From positions 27,919-91,918 of the forward strand of contig JAHDXT010000013.1 in assembly GCA_023384095.1 (NCBI GenBank): DNA of 64,000 nt, in the 5' to 3' direction. Within the stretch, counting starts at the first letter, position 1; each line of letters starts with the position of its first letter. The notes under the pieces were generated by a model. That model ran no database searches and had not been told where the DNA came from. It worked only from the letters and a program-made list of their open reading frames with translations. Origin of the DNA: Hyphomicrobiaceae bacterium. GTDB taxonomy: Bacteria; Pseudomonadota; Alphaproteobacteria; Rhizobiales; Hyphomicrobiaceae. The position numbers and the translations under genes are program-made. Positions 8,354 through 18,400 of the stretch are shown here, one piece after another.

Positions 8354-9862
8354 ATGTCGGGACTAGAGGCATTTCTTGCCGCACTGACCCCCCTCAATCT
8401 GTTGCTGGCAGTCATCGGCGTCATCGCCGGGACCGTGATCGGGGCGATCCCGGGCCTGACGGCGACGATGGCGGTCGCAGTTCTGGTGCCCTTCACCTTC
8501 GGAATGCCGCCGGCGCCGGCGCTGATCCTGATGGGCGCCATATACACGGGGGCCATCTACGGCGGCGCCTACTCCGCCATCCTGCTCAACACTCCGGGCA
8601 CCCCCTCGGCAATCGCCACGACGCTCGACGGCTACCCAATGGCCCGGCGCGGGGACGGCGACCTCGCCATGACGCTGGCATGCCTGGCCAGCGTCGCCGG
8701 CGGCCTCGTCGGTGCGCTGGCGCTGCTGACGCTCGCGCCGCCGCTCTCGCAGGTGGCGCTGGCTTTCGGGCCAGTCGAGTACTTCTGGCTCGCCATCTTC
8801 GGGCTGTCGCTGATTTCGGCCCTGTCGGAAGGCAGCCTTCTCAAGGGGCTGGCGGGCGGCGCCTTCGGACTCCTCATATCGTGCATCGGCGTCGCAGAGG
8901 TTTCGGCAGACGTGCGCCTCACCTTCGGCTCTCAGACGCTGATCGGCGGCATCAACGTCGTGGCGGCGCTGATCGGGCTGTTCTGCATCCCCGTGCTGAT
9001 CGACCTCGTCGCCACCCCCGGCCGTCACCTCCACGTCGCCGCCGAGCCGCGCGGCTTCCGGCTGGCCGAGGCGGTCAGCGTTCTCATGCGCAAGAAGGTC
9101 AACCTTCTGCGCTCGTCGGTCATCGGCACGATCGTCGGCATCCTGCCGGGCGCCGGCGGCTCGGTGGCGGGCATCGTCGCCTATTCCGAGGCGCGGCGCT
9201 CGGCCAGACCGGGAGAGCACTACGGCAAGGGCGACCCGGGAGGGGTCATTGCCAGCGAGTCATCGAACAACGCCACCGTCGGCGGCGGCTTCATTCCGAC
9301 GCTGGTGCTGGGCATCCCGGGCACGCCGCCCGACGCGGTGATCCTCGGCGCGCTGCTGGTGCAGGGGCTGCGCACCGGTCCCAGCCTGTTCACCGAGAAG
9401 GCAACGATCGTCTACACCTTCATCTGGGGTTTGATCATTGCAACGGTTCTGATGCTGCCGATCGGGCTCCTGCTCGGCCGCTATGCCTACAAGAGCATCA
9501 TCACGCTGCCCAAGGCGCTGCTCGTACCGTCGGTAGCGTTCATGACCATCATCGGCACCTTCGCGATCCGGAACAGCACCTCCGACGTGGTCATCATGAT
9601 AATCCTCGGCGTGATCGGCTGGATCCTCGGGCGCTTCGGCTTCGCCGCGGCGCCCATCGTGCTCGGCATCATCCTGGGTCCGATCGCCGAGCAAGGCTTC
9701 GTGCAGGCGTGGACGATCGGCAGCGCTCAGCAAGACCTGGTCGGCATGTTCTTCGGCCGCCCGATCTCGATGGCGATCATCGCCTTCACCGTGTTCTCGC
9801 TGGCGAGCCCTTTGCTGATGCGCCGGTGGCGCCTCAAGCCGGAGATCGCCCATGTCGAATGA
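8354..9862 (+). CDS. tctA: Tripartite tricarboxylate transporter, large membrane subunit TctA
   Basis: This 502-residue, strongly hydrophobic protein has about ten to twelve membrane helices. It carries the hallmark TctA segments GTVIGAIPGLTATM near the N terminus and the duplicated GTIVGILPGAGGSVAG near residue 260, each a glycine-rich re-entrant-like motif. Also present are AILLNTPGTPSAIATTLDGYPM and SSNNATVGGGFIPTLVLGIPGTPPDA segments. It forms the solute-conducting channel of the secondary transporter with TctB and receives substrate from TctC. The order here is C-A-B, whereas C-B-A is frequent elsewhere. It overlaps tctB by 11 bases, so the two are translationally coupled. Confidence 0.93.
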   Translation: MSGLEAFLAALTPLNLLLAVIGVIAGTVIGAIPGLTATMAVAVLVPFTFGMPPAPALILMGAIYTGAIYGGAYSAILLNTPGTPSAIATTLDGYPMARRGDGDLAMTLACLASVAGGLVGALALLTLAPPLSQVALAFGPVEYFWLAIFGLSLISALSEGSLLKGLAGGAFGLLISCIGVAEVSADVRLTFGSQTLIGGINVVAALIGLFCIPVLIDLVATPGRHLHVAAEPRGFRLAEAVSVLMRKKVNLLRSSVIGTIVGILPGAGGSVAGIVAYSEARRSARPGEHYGKGDPGGVIASESSNNATVGGGFIPTLVLGIPGTPPDAVILGALLVQGLRTGPSLFTEKATIVYTFIWGLIIATVLMLPIGLLLGRYAYKSIITLPKALLVPSVAFMTIIGTFAIRNSTSDVVIMIILGVIGWILGRFGFAAAPIVLGIILGPIAEQGFVQAWTIGSAQQDLVGMFFGRPISMAIIAFTVFSLASPLLMRRWRLKPEIAHVE

Positions 9863-10352
9863 GCACCAGCCGACGCCCGCCGGCGATGCGGGGACTGCGA
9901 TCGTTGCAGCTTCGATGGTGATATTCGGCACTCTCGCGATAACTGACACCTACGAGTATTTCGATTTCGACTCGGCCGTCTTCCCGCGCACGATCGCGGC
10001 AGCGCTGGTTCTGCTGGCGCTCGTGATCCTGCTGCAATGGGTGGCCCAGCGGACCGGCGTGTCGACGGGAGCGGAAACGGGGGAGCCGGTCGAGAGCGGC
10101 GGTTCATGGCCGCGCCGCATCGCGCTCGTAGCTGCCATGCTGGGCGCCGCACTGGCCATGCCCTGGATCGGCTTCCAGGTCACAGCGCTTATCGCCTTCG
10201 CCGTGCTGCTGGTGGTCGCCATGCACGATCCGTGGACACCGGCCCGACTCATCGTCTACCCCGCAGTCGGGCTGGCGATCGTGATGGGGTTCTATTTCCT
10301 GTTCGCCAAGCTCCTCATGGTGCCGCTGCCCGTCGGGCGCTGGTTCGCCTGA
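9852..10352 (+). CDS. tctB: Tripartite tricarboxylate transporter, small membrane subunit TctB
   Basis: This 166-residue inner-membrane protein has four predicted helices, at about residues 13-31, 46-64, 88-108 and 113-160 with a break. The FDFDSAVFPRTIAAAL segment after helix one is typical of TctB. It is the poorly conserved small subunit that pairs with TctA. Its start lies inside the last codons of tctA (11-base overlap). The 219 bases after it, before divL, hold no feature I can support. The tctC-tctA-tctB trio appears as an accessory insertion between ahcY and divL. Confidence 0.85.
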   Translation: MSNEHQPTPAGDAGTAIVAASMVIFGTLAITDTYEYFDFDSAVFPRTIAAALVLLALVILLQWVAQRTGVSTGAETGEPVESGGSWPRRIALVAAMLGAALAMPWIGFQVTALIAFAVLLVVAMHDPWTPARLIVYPAVGLAIVMGFYFLFAKLLMVPLPVGRWFA

Positions 10353-10571
10353 TCCGCTTCGGCCATCCATGCGCAAGCAAGCAAGTTGCATGTGGCAGCT
10401 TGTGCCCACCCGCGCGCCTGTCGCAGAATCTCGCCGGCGCATGGCCGGCCAACTCTGGCCAGCGCCGCCGAAACTCCTCATAATTCAATGTGATTCGGCC
10501 TTCGGGAACACTCGTCGACGCGCCATGTCTCGCGTTCCGATTGGCGCATCGCTCTTCACGCACGGAACGCA

Positions 10572-13067
10572 ATGCACGTGGCAGGACGCCAGGGCAGGAC
10601 CGATCCCACACGCCGGGAGCTGCTGGCGCTTCTGCTCGCGAGCCTCGCCTGCGTCGTCGTGCTGACGCTGGCGCTGGTCGAAAGCCGAGACTCGAGCGCC
10701 GGCTGGCTCGGACTTCGCCACCTCTTGGGCGCAGCGCTCGCGGCCGGGGCCTTCGGGCTCGCGCTCGCCCTCGTCTGGTACGCATTGCGGCGCGCAGGCC
10801 GGGCGACCCGGCGGGCAGAGGCGGAAGCGGCCGCCCTGCGCCGCAACCTCGTGACCGCAGAGGCGATCGTCAAGGCGGAACCGCAGGTCCTGGTGTTCTG
10901 GGAGCAGGCGCAGCCGCTCAAGGTCGTCGCCCACACGCTGTCCTCCGTTCCGGGAGTTCCCGAGGACCGGCGGGACCTCATTCGCTTCGGCGCATGGCTC
11001 GATGCCGAATCGGCCGAAGCGCTGAAATCGGGTCTCGATGTGCTGTTCGCCGACGGGCGACCGTTCAACCTGCTGCTCAAGACGAGCGCCGGCGGCCATC
11101 TCGAGGCGGACGGGCGCGGGGCGGGAACACGCGCGGTGCTGCGGCTGCGCGACGTTGCAGGCTACAAGCGCGATGTGCTCAAGATTCTCGATCAGCACCG
11201 GCTGCTCGCCCGCGACATCCGTGCGAGCCGCGCCCTGCTCAATGCGTTGCCGATGCCGGTCTGGCTGAAGGGGGCAGGCGGCAGGATCGAATGGGTCAAC
11301 AAGGCCTATGTCGCTGCCGTCGAGGCCGCAGATGAGACCGAGGTCCGCGAGCGCCAGATCGAGCTGCTGGAGTCCCGCCAGCGGGCCGCAATCGAGCCCA
11401 GACTCGTCAAGCACGAGACCTGTACGAAACGCATGCCGCTGATCGTGGGCGGCGAGCGCAAGCCGCACGACGTCGTCATCGTGCCGCTCGAGGAATCGAC
11501 TGCCGCCGCGGCCATCGACGTCACGGCCCTGGAGACGGCGCAGGGCGAGCTCGACCGCCAGGTCGCCGCCTACGACCGTACGCTCGACCGCGTGGCGACG
11601 GCCGTCGCGATCTTCGGCCGCGACCAGCGGCTCGGCTTCTTCAATGCCGCCTATCAGCGGCTCTGGGACCTCGACCCCGATTGGCTCGCCACCCGTCCCT
11701 CGGACAGCGAAATCCTGGATCGGCTACGCGAAGGCTCGCGCCTTCCGGCCATGGTCGACTACCGGGCGTGGAAAGCGAAGCTGCTGGCCTGCTATCGCAC
11801 GGCGGTCGAGATGGAGGACCGCTGGCACCTGCCCGACGGGCGGATGCTGCACATGGTTGCCGAGCAACGCCCGGACGGGGGCGTGACCTATCTCTACGAC
11901 GACGTGACGGAGCGTTACGCGCTCGAGAGCAGCTATAACGCCCTGATCGGGGTGCAGCGGGAAACGCTCGACAGCCTCAAGGAGGGCGTCGCCGTGTTCG
12001 CCACGGACGGGCGCCTCAAGCTCTTCAACAGCTCGTTCGCATCCATCTGGAAGCTGCCGCGCCAGGCCCTCGCCGGCGAGCCGCACGTCGACCAGATCAT
12101 CCGCCTGGCCCGCGACCTGTTCGATGACCCGCGCACGTGGGCGCGCATCAGCCGGACGGTCACCGCCATCTCCGACCAGCGTCATCAGGTCGAGGGCCAG
12201 ATGGTACGCCCCGACGGCAGCGTGATCGAGTTCATGGCGGCGCCGCTGCCGGACGGCGCCACGGTCCTGACCTTCGCCGACGTCACCGCCTCGAAGCGCA
12301 TCGAGCGCGCGCTGGCGGACCGCAATGAGGCACTCGTCGCCGCCGACCGGCTCAAGAGCCAGTTCATCAGCCACGTGTCCTATGAGCTGCGCACGCCGCT
12401 GACCAACATCATCGGCTTCAGCGAGCTGCTCGCGAGCCCGCGCGCGGGCCGGCTCAACGACAAGCAGCGCGAGTACCTGGGCGATATCTCCGTGTCGTCG
12501 AGGACGCTGCTCGCCATCATCGACGACATTCTCGATCTCGCCACCATCGACGCCGGCACGCTGGAGCTGAAGCTCACCCGCGTCGAGGTTCGCGCCGTTC
12601 TCGACTCCGCCATCCTCGGTGTCCGTGAGCGGGCGAGCCGCGCCCGGCTGACCCTCGACATCGCCGTCACGGACGACGCCGTGGCCTTCATGGCGGACGA
12701 GAGCCGGGTGCGCCAGGTGATCTACAATCTGCTTTCGAACGCGGTCGGATTCTCCAACCCCGGAGATACGATCAATGTGTCCTGCTGGCAGGAGGGCGGC
12801 ATGGTGGCGTTCTCGGTCGAGGACCAGGGGGTCGGCATTCCCAAGGACCAGCAGCGCCGCATATTCGAGCGTTTCGAGAGCCGCAGCTACGGATCGAAGC
12901 ACCGCGGCGCCGGCCTCGGACTGTCGATCGTCAAGAGCCTCGTCGAGCTGCACGGCGGCGACATGAGGCTCGACTCGGAGCCCGGCCGTGGCACGCGCGT
13001 CACTGTCCGGTTCCCGGAAGCCACGGCACGGCCGGCGGATGCCGAGCCCGCGGCAGCGCAGGCTTGA
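10572..13067 (+). CDS. divL: DivL-type cell-cycle pseudokinase with Tyr in place of phospho-His
   Basis: This 831-residue protein has two N-terminal membrane helices (about 15-38 and 50-70), several PAS-like domains (about 230-570, one containing IFGRDQRLGFFNAAYQRLW), a dimerisation helix pair and an intact-looking ATPase domain. The ATPase domain shows N box IYNLLSNAVGFS, G1 DQGVGIP and G2 AGLGLSI. The H box reads FISHVSYELRTPL, so the position of the phospho-His is Tyr604. This is the signature of DivL, which in Caulobacter stimulates the CckA-CtrA pathway through contact with DivK. Its position just upstream of tsaE-murU-addB-addA matches Rhizobiales order. The membrane anchor and PAS repeats fit a sensor role. 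That it acts on CckA here is a family inference. Confidence 0.85.
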   Translation: MHVAGRQGRTDPTRRELLALLLASLACVVVLTLALVESRDSSAGWLGLRHLLGAALAAGAFGLALALVWYALRRAGRATRRAEAEAAALRRNLVTAEAIVKAEPQVLVFWEQAQPLKVVAHTLSSVPGVPEDRRDLIRFGAWLDAESAEALKSGLDVLFADGRPFNLLLKTSAGGHLEADGRGAGTRAVLRLRDVAGYKRDVLKILDQHRLLARDIRASRALLNALPMPVWLKGAGGRIEWVNKAYVAAVEAADETEVRERQIELLESRQRAAIEPRLVKHETCTKRMPLIVGGERKPHDVVIVPLEESTAAAAIDVTALETAQGELDRQVAAYDRTLDRVATAVAIFGRDQRLGFFNAAYQRLWDLDPDWLATRPSDSEILDRLREGSRLPAMVDYRAWKAKLLACYRTAVEMEDRWHLPDGRMLHMVAEQRPDGGVTYLYDDVTERYALESSYNALIGVQRETLDSLKEGVAVFATDGRLKLFNSSFASIWKLPRQALAGEPHVDQIIRLARDLFDDPRTWARISRTVTAISDQRHQVEGQMVRPDGSVIEFMAAPLPDGATVLTFADVTASKRIERALADRNEALVAADRLKSQFISHVSYELRTPLTNIIGFSELLASPRAGRLNDKQREYLGDISVSSRTLLAIIDDILDLATIDAGTLELKLTRVEVRAVLDSAILGVRERASRARLTLDIAVTDDAVAFMADESRVRQVIYNLLSNAVGFSNPGDTINVSCWQEGGMVAFSVEDQGVGIPKDQQRRIFERFESRSYGSKHRGAGLGLSIVKSLVELHGGDMRLDSEPGRGTRVTVRFPEATARPADAEPAAAQA

Positions 13068-13101
13068 CGTTCAGCCCGCCCGCAGCTTCTCCTCTCGCCG
13101 C

Positions 13102-14643
13102 ATGACGCCGCCCTGGACACATGCTCGCGTGCGCGAGTCCGAAATCCGCCACCTGGCCGAGCTTCTCGCCTTCGGGCTCAAGCAGGGCGACGTCGTTGCG
13201 CTGCGCGGCGATCTGGGGGCCGGCAAGACGACGCTGGCGCGAGCGATCATCCGCGCGATGCTGGGAGACGAGACCGCCGAGGTGCCGAGCCCGACGTTCA
13301 GCCTCGTCCAGACCTACGCCGCGCCCCGCTTTCCGGTCTCCCACTTCGATCTCTACCGGCTGGGCAGCGCCGAGGAGGCGCGCGAGCTCGGCCTCGACGA
13401 GCAGGCGGAGAGCGGCGCAGCACTGATCGAATGGCCGGAGCGGGCGGAGGAGCTGCTACCGGCGGACCGGATCGAGGTCCGATTGGAGGAGATCCCGAAG
13501 GGCGACCCCTCCGAGCGCCGGATCGTCATCGAGGGGCTCGGCTCCGCCCGGCCGCGCATCGAGCGGCTGCAGGCGATCGAAGCCTTCCTGCGCAGTTCGG
13601 GCTGGGCCGACGCCCGCCTCCTCTACCTCCAGGGCGATGCTTCGCCCCGTCGCTTCGGCCGCCTCGTGCGGAACGGCGCCAGCGCCGTGCTGATGGATGC
13701 TCCGCGCCAGACCGACGGCCCCCCTATCCGCAATGGCAAGCCGTACAGCCGGATCGCGAATCTGGCCGAGGACGTGCGCCCATACGTGGCCGTGGCGGGC
13801 GTGCTGAGGGCCGCTCGCCTGTCAGCGCCCGAGATCCTGGCTCAGGACCTCGATGCCGGCCTGCTGCTGGTCGAGGACCTGGGCGACGACGTTTTCGGGG
13901 CGGCAGTCGGCGGCGGCGCCGATCAGGCCGAGCTCTGGCGGGCTGCCGTCGACGTGCTCGTGGAGATGCGTGGGGTGCCGGTGCCTTCGGCCATCGCACT
14001 CGCCGACGGCTCCAGGTACCGGCTGCCGCCCTATGACCGGGCCGCGATGCAGATCGAGGTGGAGCTGCTGCTGGACTGGTATTGGCCGGCTTTGCGCGGC
14101 TCCCCAGTGGCCGACACGGAGCGCGCGGAGTACCTGGCCCTGTGGAACGCCGTCTTCGACGAGCTGCTGCGGCTGCCGACAGGCTGGATCCTGCGCGACT
14201 TCCATTCCCCGAACCTGATGTGGCTGCCGCAGCGGACTGGGCTGAGGCGCGTCGGCATTCTCGACTTCCAGGACACGCTCGAGGGTCATCCGGCTTACGA
14301 CCTGGTCTCGCTGCTGCAGGACGCCCGCATCGACGTCCCCGAAGCTCTCGAGCGGGAGCTGCTCGAGCACTACTGCGCCATGGCGGCTGCACGTGAGCCG
14401 GCCTTCGACCGCGATGCCTTCACGTTCGCCTACGCCGTGCTCGGCGCGCAGCGCAACACCAAGATCCTCGGCATCTTCACCCGCCTCGCCCGGCGCGACG
14501 GCAAGACCGCCTACCTGCGCAACGTGCCGCGAATCTGGCGCTATCTGGAGCGCGACCTCACCCACGCCACACTTCGACCGCTGAAGGTGTGGTACGACTC
14601 GCGGCTCCCCGAAGAGCAACGTGTACCGCCCGACGCCGGGTAG
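13102..14643 (+). CDS. tsaE: Bifunctional TsaE ATPase / AmgK-like sugar kinase fusion
   Basis: This 513-residue fusion has residues 1-150 forming a TsaE-type ATPase with P-loop GDLGAGKTT (about 35-43) and the EVPSPTFSLVQTY segment. TsaE is needed for the t6A37 modification of tRNAs. Residues 165-510 form an aminoglycoside-phosphotransferase-like kinase with the catalytic loop LRDFHSPNLMW and the metal-binding ILDFQDT. This half resembles AmgK, the anomeric MurNAc/GlcNAc kinase of peptidoglycan recycling. ATG at 13102 is preferred, since the 38 extra in-frame residues upstream lie inside divL and have no homology. The murU-like gene that follows would use the AmgK product. Such fusions are common in Rhizobiales. 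Confidence 0.92.
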   Translation: MTPPWTHARVRESEIRHLAELLAFGLKQGDVVALRGDLGAGKTTLARAIIRAMLGDETAEVPSPTFSLVQTYAAPRFPVSHFDLYRLGSAEEARELGLDEQAESGAALIEWPERAEELLPADRIEVRLEEIPKGDPSERRIVIEGLGSARPRIERLQAIEAFLRSSGWADARLLYLQGDASPRRFGRLVRNGASAVLMDAPRQTDGPPIRNGKPYSRIANLAEDVRPYVAVAGVLRAARLSAPEILAQDLDAGLLLVEDLGDDVFGAAVGGGADQAELWRAAVDVLVEMRGVPVPSAIALADGSRYRLPPYDRAAMQIEVELLLDWYWPALRGSPVADTERAEYLALWNAVFDELLRLPTGWILRDFHSPNLMWLPQRTGLRRVGILDFQDTLEGHPAYDLVSLLQDARIDVPEALERELLEHYCAMAAAREPAFDRDAFTFAYAVLGAQRNTKILGIFTRLARRDGKTAYLRNVPRIWRYLERDLTHATLRPLKVWYDSRLPEEQRVPPDAG

Positions 14644-14665
14644 GCCGCAAGCGGCTTGTGCGACG

Positions 14666-15406
14666 ATGAACGAGACTGCGATGACGTGGCTTCCGAAGAC
14701 GGCGATGGTGCTGGCGGCGGGCAAAGGTGTGCGCATGCGCCCGATCACCGGGCTGGTCCCCAAGCCGATGGTGCGCTTGGGCCAGAAGCCATTGATCGAC
14801 CACGTCCTCGACCGCATCGACGAGGCCGGCATCGATGCGGCCGTCGTCAACGTCCATCATCTCGCCGATCAGATCGTGGCGCACTTGGCGAGCCGCGAAC
14901 GTCCGCGGATCTCGATCTCCGACGAGCGCGCGCTGCTGTTGGACACCGGCGGCGGAGTGAGGAAGGCGCTGGGGAAGCTCGGTCCGGAGCCGTTCCTGAT
15001 CCACAACTCCGACAGCCTCTGGATCGACGGCGTGCAGCCGAACCTCGCCAGGCTCGCCCGCGGCTTCGATCCCCGGCGCATGGATTGCCTGCTGCTTCTC
15101 GCCCTCGGCTCGGCCAGCCTCGGCTACGACGGGCGCGGCGACTTCCTGATGTCCGCCGACGGCCTGCTGCAGCGGCGGCCCGAGCGGGAGGTCGCGCCAT
15201 TCGTGTTCACGGGCGTCTCGATCGCGCATCCGCGCCTGTTCGACGATGCGCCCGACGGCCCCTTCTCGCTCAATCTGGTGTGGGACCGGGCGATCCGGCA
15301 GCGCAGGGCATTCGGCGTCCGCCTCGACGGCACCTGGATGCACGTCGGCACACCGGCGGCGCTGAACGCGGCCGAGCAGATCTTGAATGGTAGCCATGCC
15401 GGCTGA
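14666..15406 (+). CDS. murU: MurU-like nucleotidyltransferase (N-acetylmuramate 1-phosphate uridylyltransferase)
   Basis: This 246-residue sugar-phosphate nucleotidyltransferase carries the signature MVLAAGKGVRMRPITG, the lysine-containing PKPMVRLGQKPL and the catalytic-site segment HNSDSLWIDG, with GTPAALNAAE at the C terminus. In the AmgK-MurU recycling route it would convert MurNAc-1-phosphate to UDP-MurNAc, bypassing de novo synthesis. The context fits that role, because the kinase half is encoded immediately upstream. ATG 14666 was chosen; 14621 would overlap tsaE by 23 bases and 14681 is also possible. The gene overlaps addB by 20 bases. Substrate identity is inferred from context and from the family, so GlmU- or RfbA-like alternatives are less likely but not excluded. 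Confidence 0.82.
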   Translation: MNETAMTWLPKTAMVLAAGKGVRMRPITGLVPKPMVRLGQKPLIDHVLDRIDEAGIDAAVVNVHHLADQIVAHLASRERPRISISDERALLLDTGGGVRKALGKLGPEPFLIHNSDSLWIDGVQPNLARLARGFDPRRMDCLLLLALGSASLGYDGRGDFLMSADGLLQRRPEREVAPFVFTGVSIAHPRLFDDAPDGPFSLNLVWDRAIRQRRAFGVRLDGTWMHVGTPAALNAAEQILNGSHAG

Positions 15407-18400
15407 GGGCGACCCAGAGTCGGCCCATGCAGGCCTGGGGGGCGCGGAGCCGCGCCTCTATACCATTCCGCCTGGACAGGCATTTCTGCCGGCGCTGGCA
15501 GCCGCGATCCTCGCCGGCGATCTGCCGCGGCCCGGCGGCGGGCCTCCGCAGCCGCTGGATCTGCCCGACACGACGATCCTGCTGCCGACGCGGCGCGCTG
15601 CTCGCGCGCTCCAGACGGCATTCCGCAAGGCTTCCGGCCAGCGCGCGCTGCTGCTGCCGAAAATTAGGCCGATCGCCGAGACCGAGGAGGATCTGACGCT
15701 GCTGTCGGGCCTCGCCGATGTCACGGATGCCACCCCGGAAGCCAGCGGCATCCCGCCCGCGATCAGCGAGCTGGAACGGCGTCTGGTGCTGACCGAGCTG
15801 GTGCTCGAGTGGTCGGACGTCATGCGCAAGGCGAGCCCTGCGGCGGGGGACGGTCTGGCGCCCTATGGCGCCGCGGGGGCCAGCACGCCGGCCCAGGCCG
15901 CGCGCCTCGCCAGAGAGCTCGCGCGCCTCATCGACATGGTCGAGACGGAGGGGGCCAGCCTCGACGGTCTCGCCAGACTGGTGCCGGAAGCGTTCTCCGA
16001 GCACTGGCAGCTGACCCTGCAGTTCCTCGCCATCGTGCTCGACTGGTGGCCGAAGCACCTCGCGGAACGGGGACTCGTCTCGCCCATGGACCGGCGCAAC
16101 CGGCTGATCCTCGCCGAGGCGGAGCGGCTGGCCTCGCACCCGCCGGCAGCGCCCGTCATCGTCGCAGGGATCACCGGCAGCATCCCGGCGACCGCCGAGC
16201 TGATGCGTGTGGTCCTGGGACTGGAGAACGGCGCCATCGTGCTGCCCGGCCTCGATCAACGGCTCGACGCAGAGAGCTGGCATCGCCTCGGCGAGCACCC
16301 CGAGCATCCGCAGCACGGGCTGGCGAGGCTGCTCGACCGGCTCGAGGTGCCGCGATCGGCTGTGCGCCCGCTGCCCGGTGCGGATTCGGACCTGCCTGGC
16401 CAGTTGCGCGCGACCGTGCTCAGCGAGGCGTTGCGGCCCGCCACGACGACACACCTTTGGGGCAGCTTCATTGCGGGGGCAGATCGCGATCGCGTGCGCG
16501 AGGCATTGCGCGGCGTCGCGCTGATCGAGGCGCCGAGCGCGCACGACGAGGCAGAGGCGATCGCGCTCATCCTCCGTGAGGCGCTGGAGGCCCCCGGCCG
16601 CACAGCCGCGCTCGTCTCGCCTGACCGGACCCTGGCGCGCCGGGTCGCCAGCCGGCTCGAGAGCTGGGGCGTCCGCGTCGACGATTCCGCCGGCCGGCCG
16701 TTCCGCAAGACGGTGCCCGGCGCCTTCCTGGACCTGGTGATCGATGCCGCCAGCCGCGATTTCGAGCCGGCCGCCCTGATGGCGCTGCTGAAGCACCCGT
16801 TGACGCGGCTGGCGCTGCCCGCCGGCGAGGTGCGCCGCGCCGCGCGTGCGCTGGAGCTGATCGCGTTTCGAACCGATTACCTTGGCCGCGGCCTCGAGGG
16901 GATCGAGGCTGCCATCGAACCACGTGCGCGCCGGCAGCAGAATGTGCAGCGGCTGTGGCCTTGCGACTGGGATTCCGCGCGCGACCTGCTCGCCCGGGTG
17001 CGCGGCGCGTTTCAGCCGCTCGACACGCTCTGCATGCGACCGGGCCGGCAGCCGCTCGCCGATCTCGTGCGGGCGCATGTGACGACGGCGGAGGCGCTGT
17101 CACGACTGCCGGAGGATGCCGCGGCCGGCTCGCCGCTGTGGCGCGGAGAGGCCGGCGAAGCCGCCGCTGTCTACCTGTCGGGCCTCCTGGACCCTGCGCT
17201 TCGCGCACCTGCCATAAGCGCCGCGGACTATCCCGATTTCTACCGCAGCCTCGTCGCCGACGAGAGCGTCCGCGCATTGCTGCCGGCCCACCCGCGGCTA
17301 TCGATCTGGGGTCCCTTCGAGGCGCGGCTGCAGCGCCCGGACGTGGTCGTTATCGGCGCGCTCAACGAGGGCACATGGCCCGAGACGGCCGACAGCGGGC
17401 CCTGGCTCAATCGGCCGATGCGCGAGGAGCTGGGCCTGCCCCAGCCGGAGCAGCGCCTCGGCTACTCCGCCCACGACTTCACGCAGCTCGCGAGTGCTCG
17501 GACGGTCTATCTGACACGCTCGCAGAAGGTCGACGGCGCGCCGACGGTGCCGTCGCGCTGGCTGCTGAGGCTCCAGGCGCTGCTCGACGGCATGCAGCTC
17601 CGCGATGCCCTCGAAGCCGACCGCCCGTGGCTCGGCTGGGCGCGGGCCAGGGACATGGCCGCGAGCACGCCGGGCGCTCGACCGCCGTCTCCCTGCCCGG
17701 CCGTGGCGCTGCGGCCGCGTCGCCTTTCGGTGAGCGACGTCGAGCGCTGGATCGCCAATCCCTACGCCCTGTTCGCCCGCCGCATCCTCGAGCTCGAGCC
17801 GCTGCCGCTGCTCGGCAGCGAGCCGGGGCCGGCGCTGCGAGGCGCCATTGTCCACGAAGCCCTCGGCCGGTTTGTGGCGCTCCACCCGGAGCGGCTCCCT
17901 GACGACCCCTGCCGCGAGCTGATCTCCATCGCCAGCGCGATCCTCCTCGAGTACACGGGCAATCCACGCGTCGCCGCCTTCTGGGTGCCGCGGCTGGAGC
18001 GGTTCGCCTGCTGGTTCGGCGACACGGAGCCCGCCCGGCGCGAAGGCGCAAGCCGCGTCCTCGCCGAGTTGGCGGGCGCGCACGTGCTCGACGGACCTGC
18101 CGGCCCCTTCACGCTGACAGCGCGCGCCGACCGCGTCGATGTCCATGGCGACGGTCTCGTCATCACGGACTACAAGACCGGAGGCCAGTCCCAGGTGAGC
18201 CGGCTCGCTGTGCGCGCGGCGGAAGGATCGGCCCCGCAGCTTCCGTTGGAGGCGATGATTGCGCTCGAAGGCGGCTTCGAGAAGCTCGAGGCCGCCGCCG
18301 TCAAGGGGCTGCGCTACATTTCCGCTGCGGGAGGCGAGCCGCCCGGCATCGAGGCCGCCGTCAGGTGCGGCGACCCCGCGGCGTTGGCCGGCGAGACCCG

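Noticed and set aside
13002..13101. Longer TsaE with 38 extra N-terminal residues
   Set aside because: The extension overlaps the coding end of divL and has no TsaE homology; ATG 13102 gives the normal beginning.
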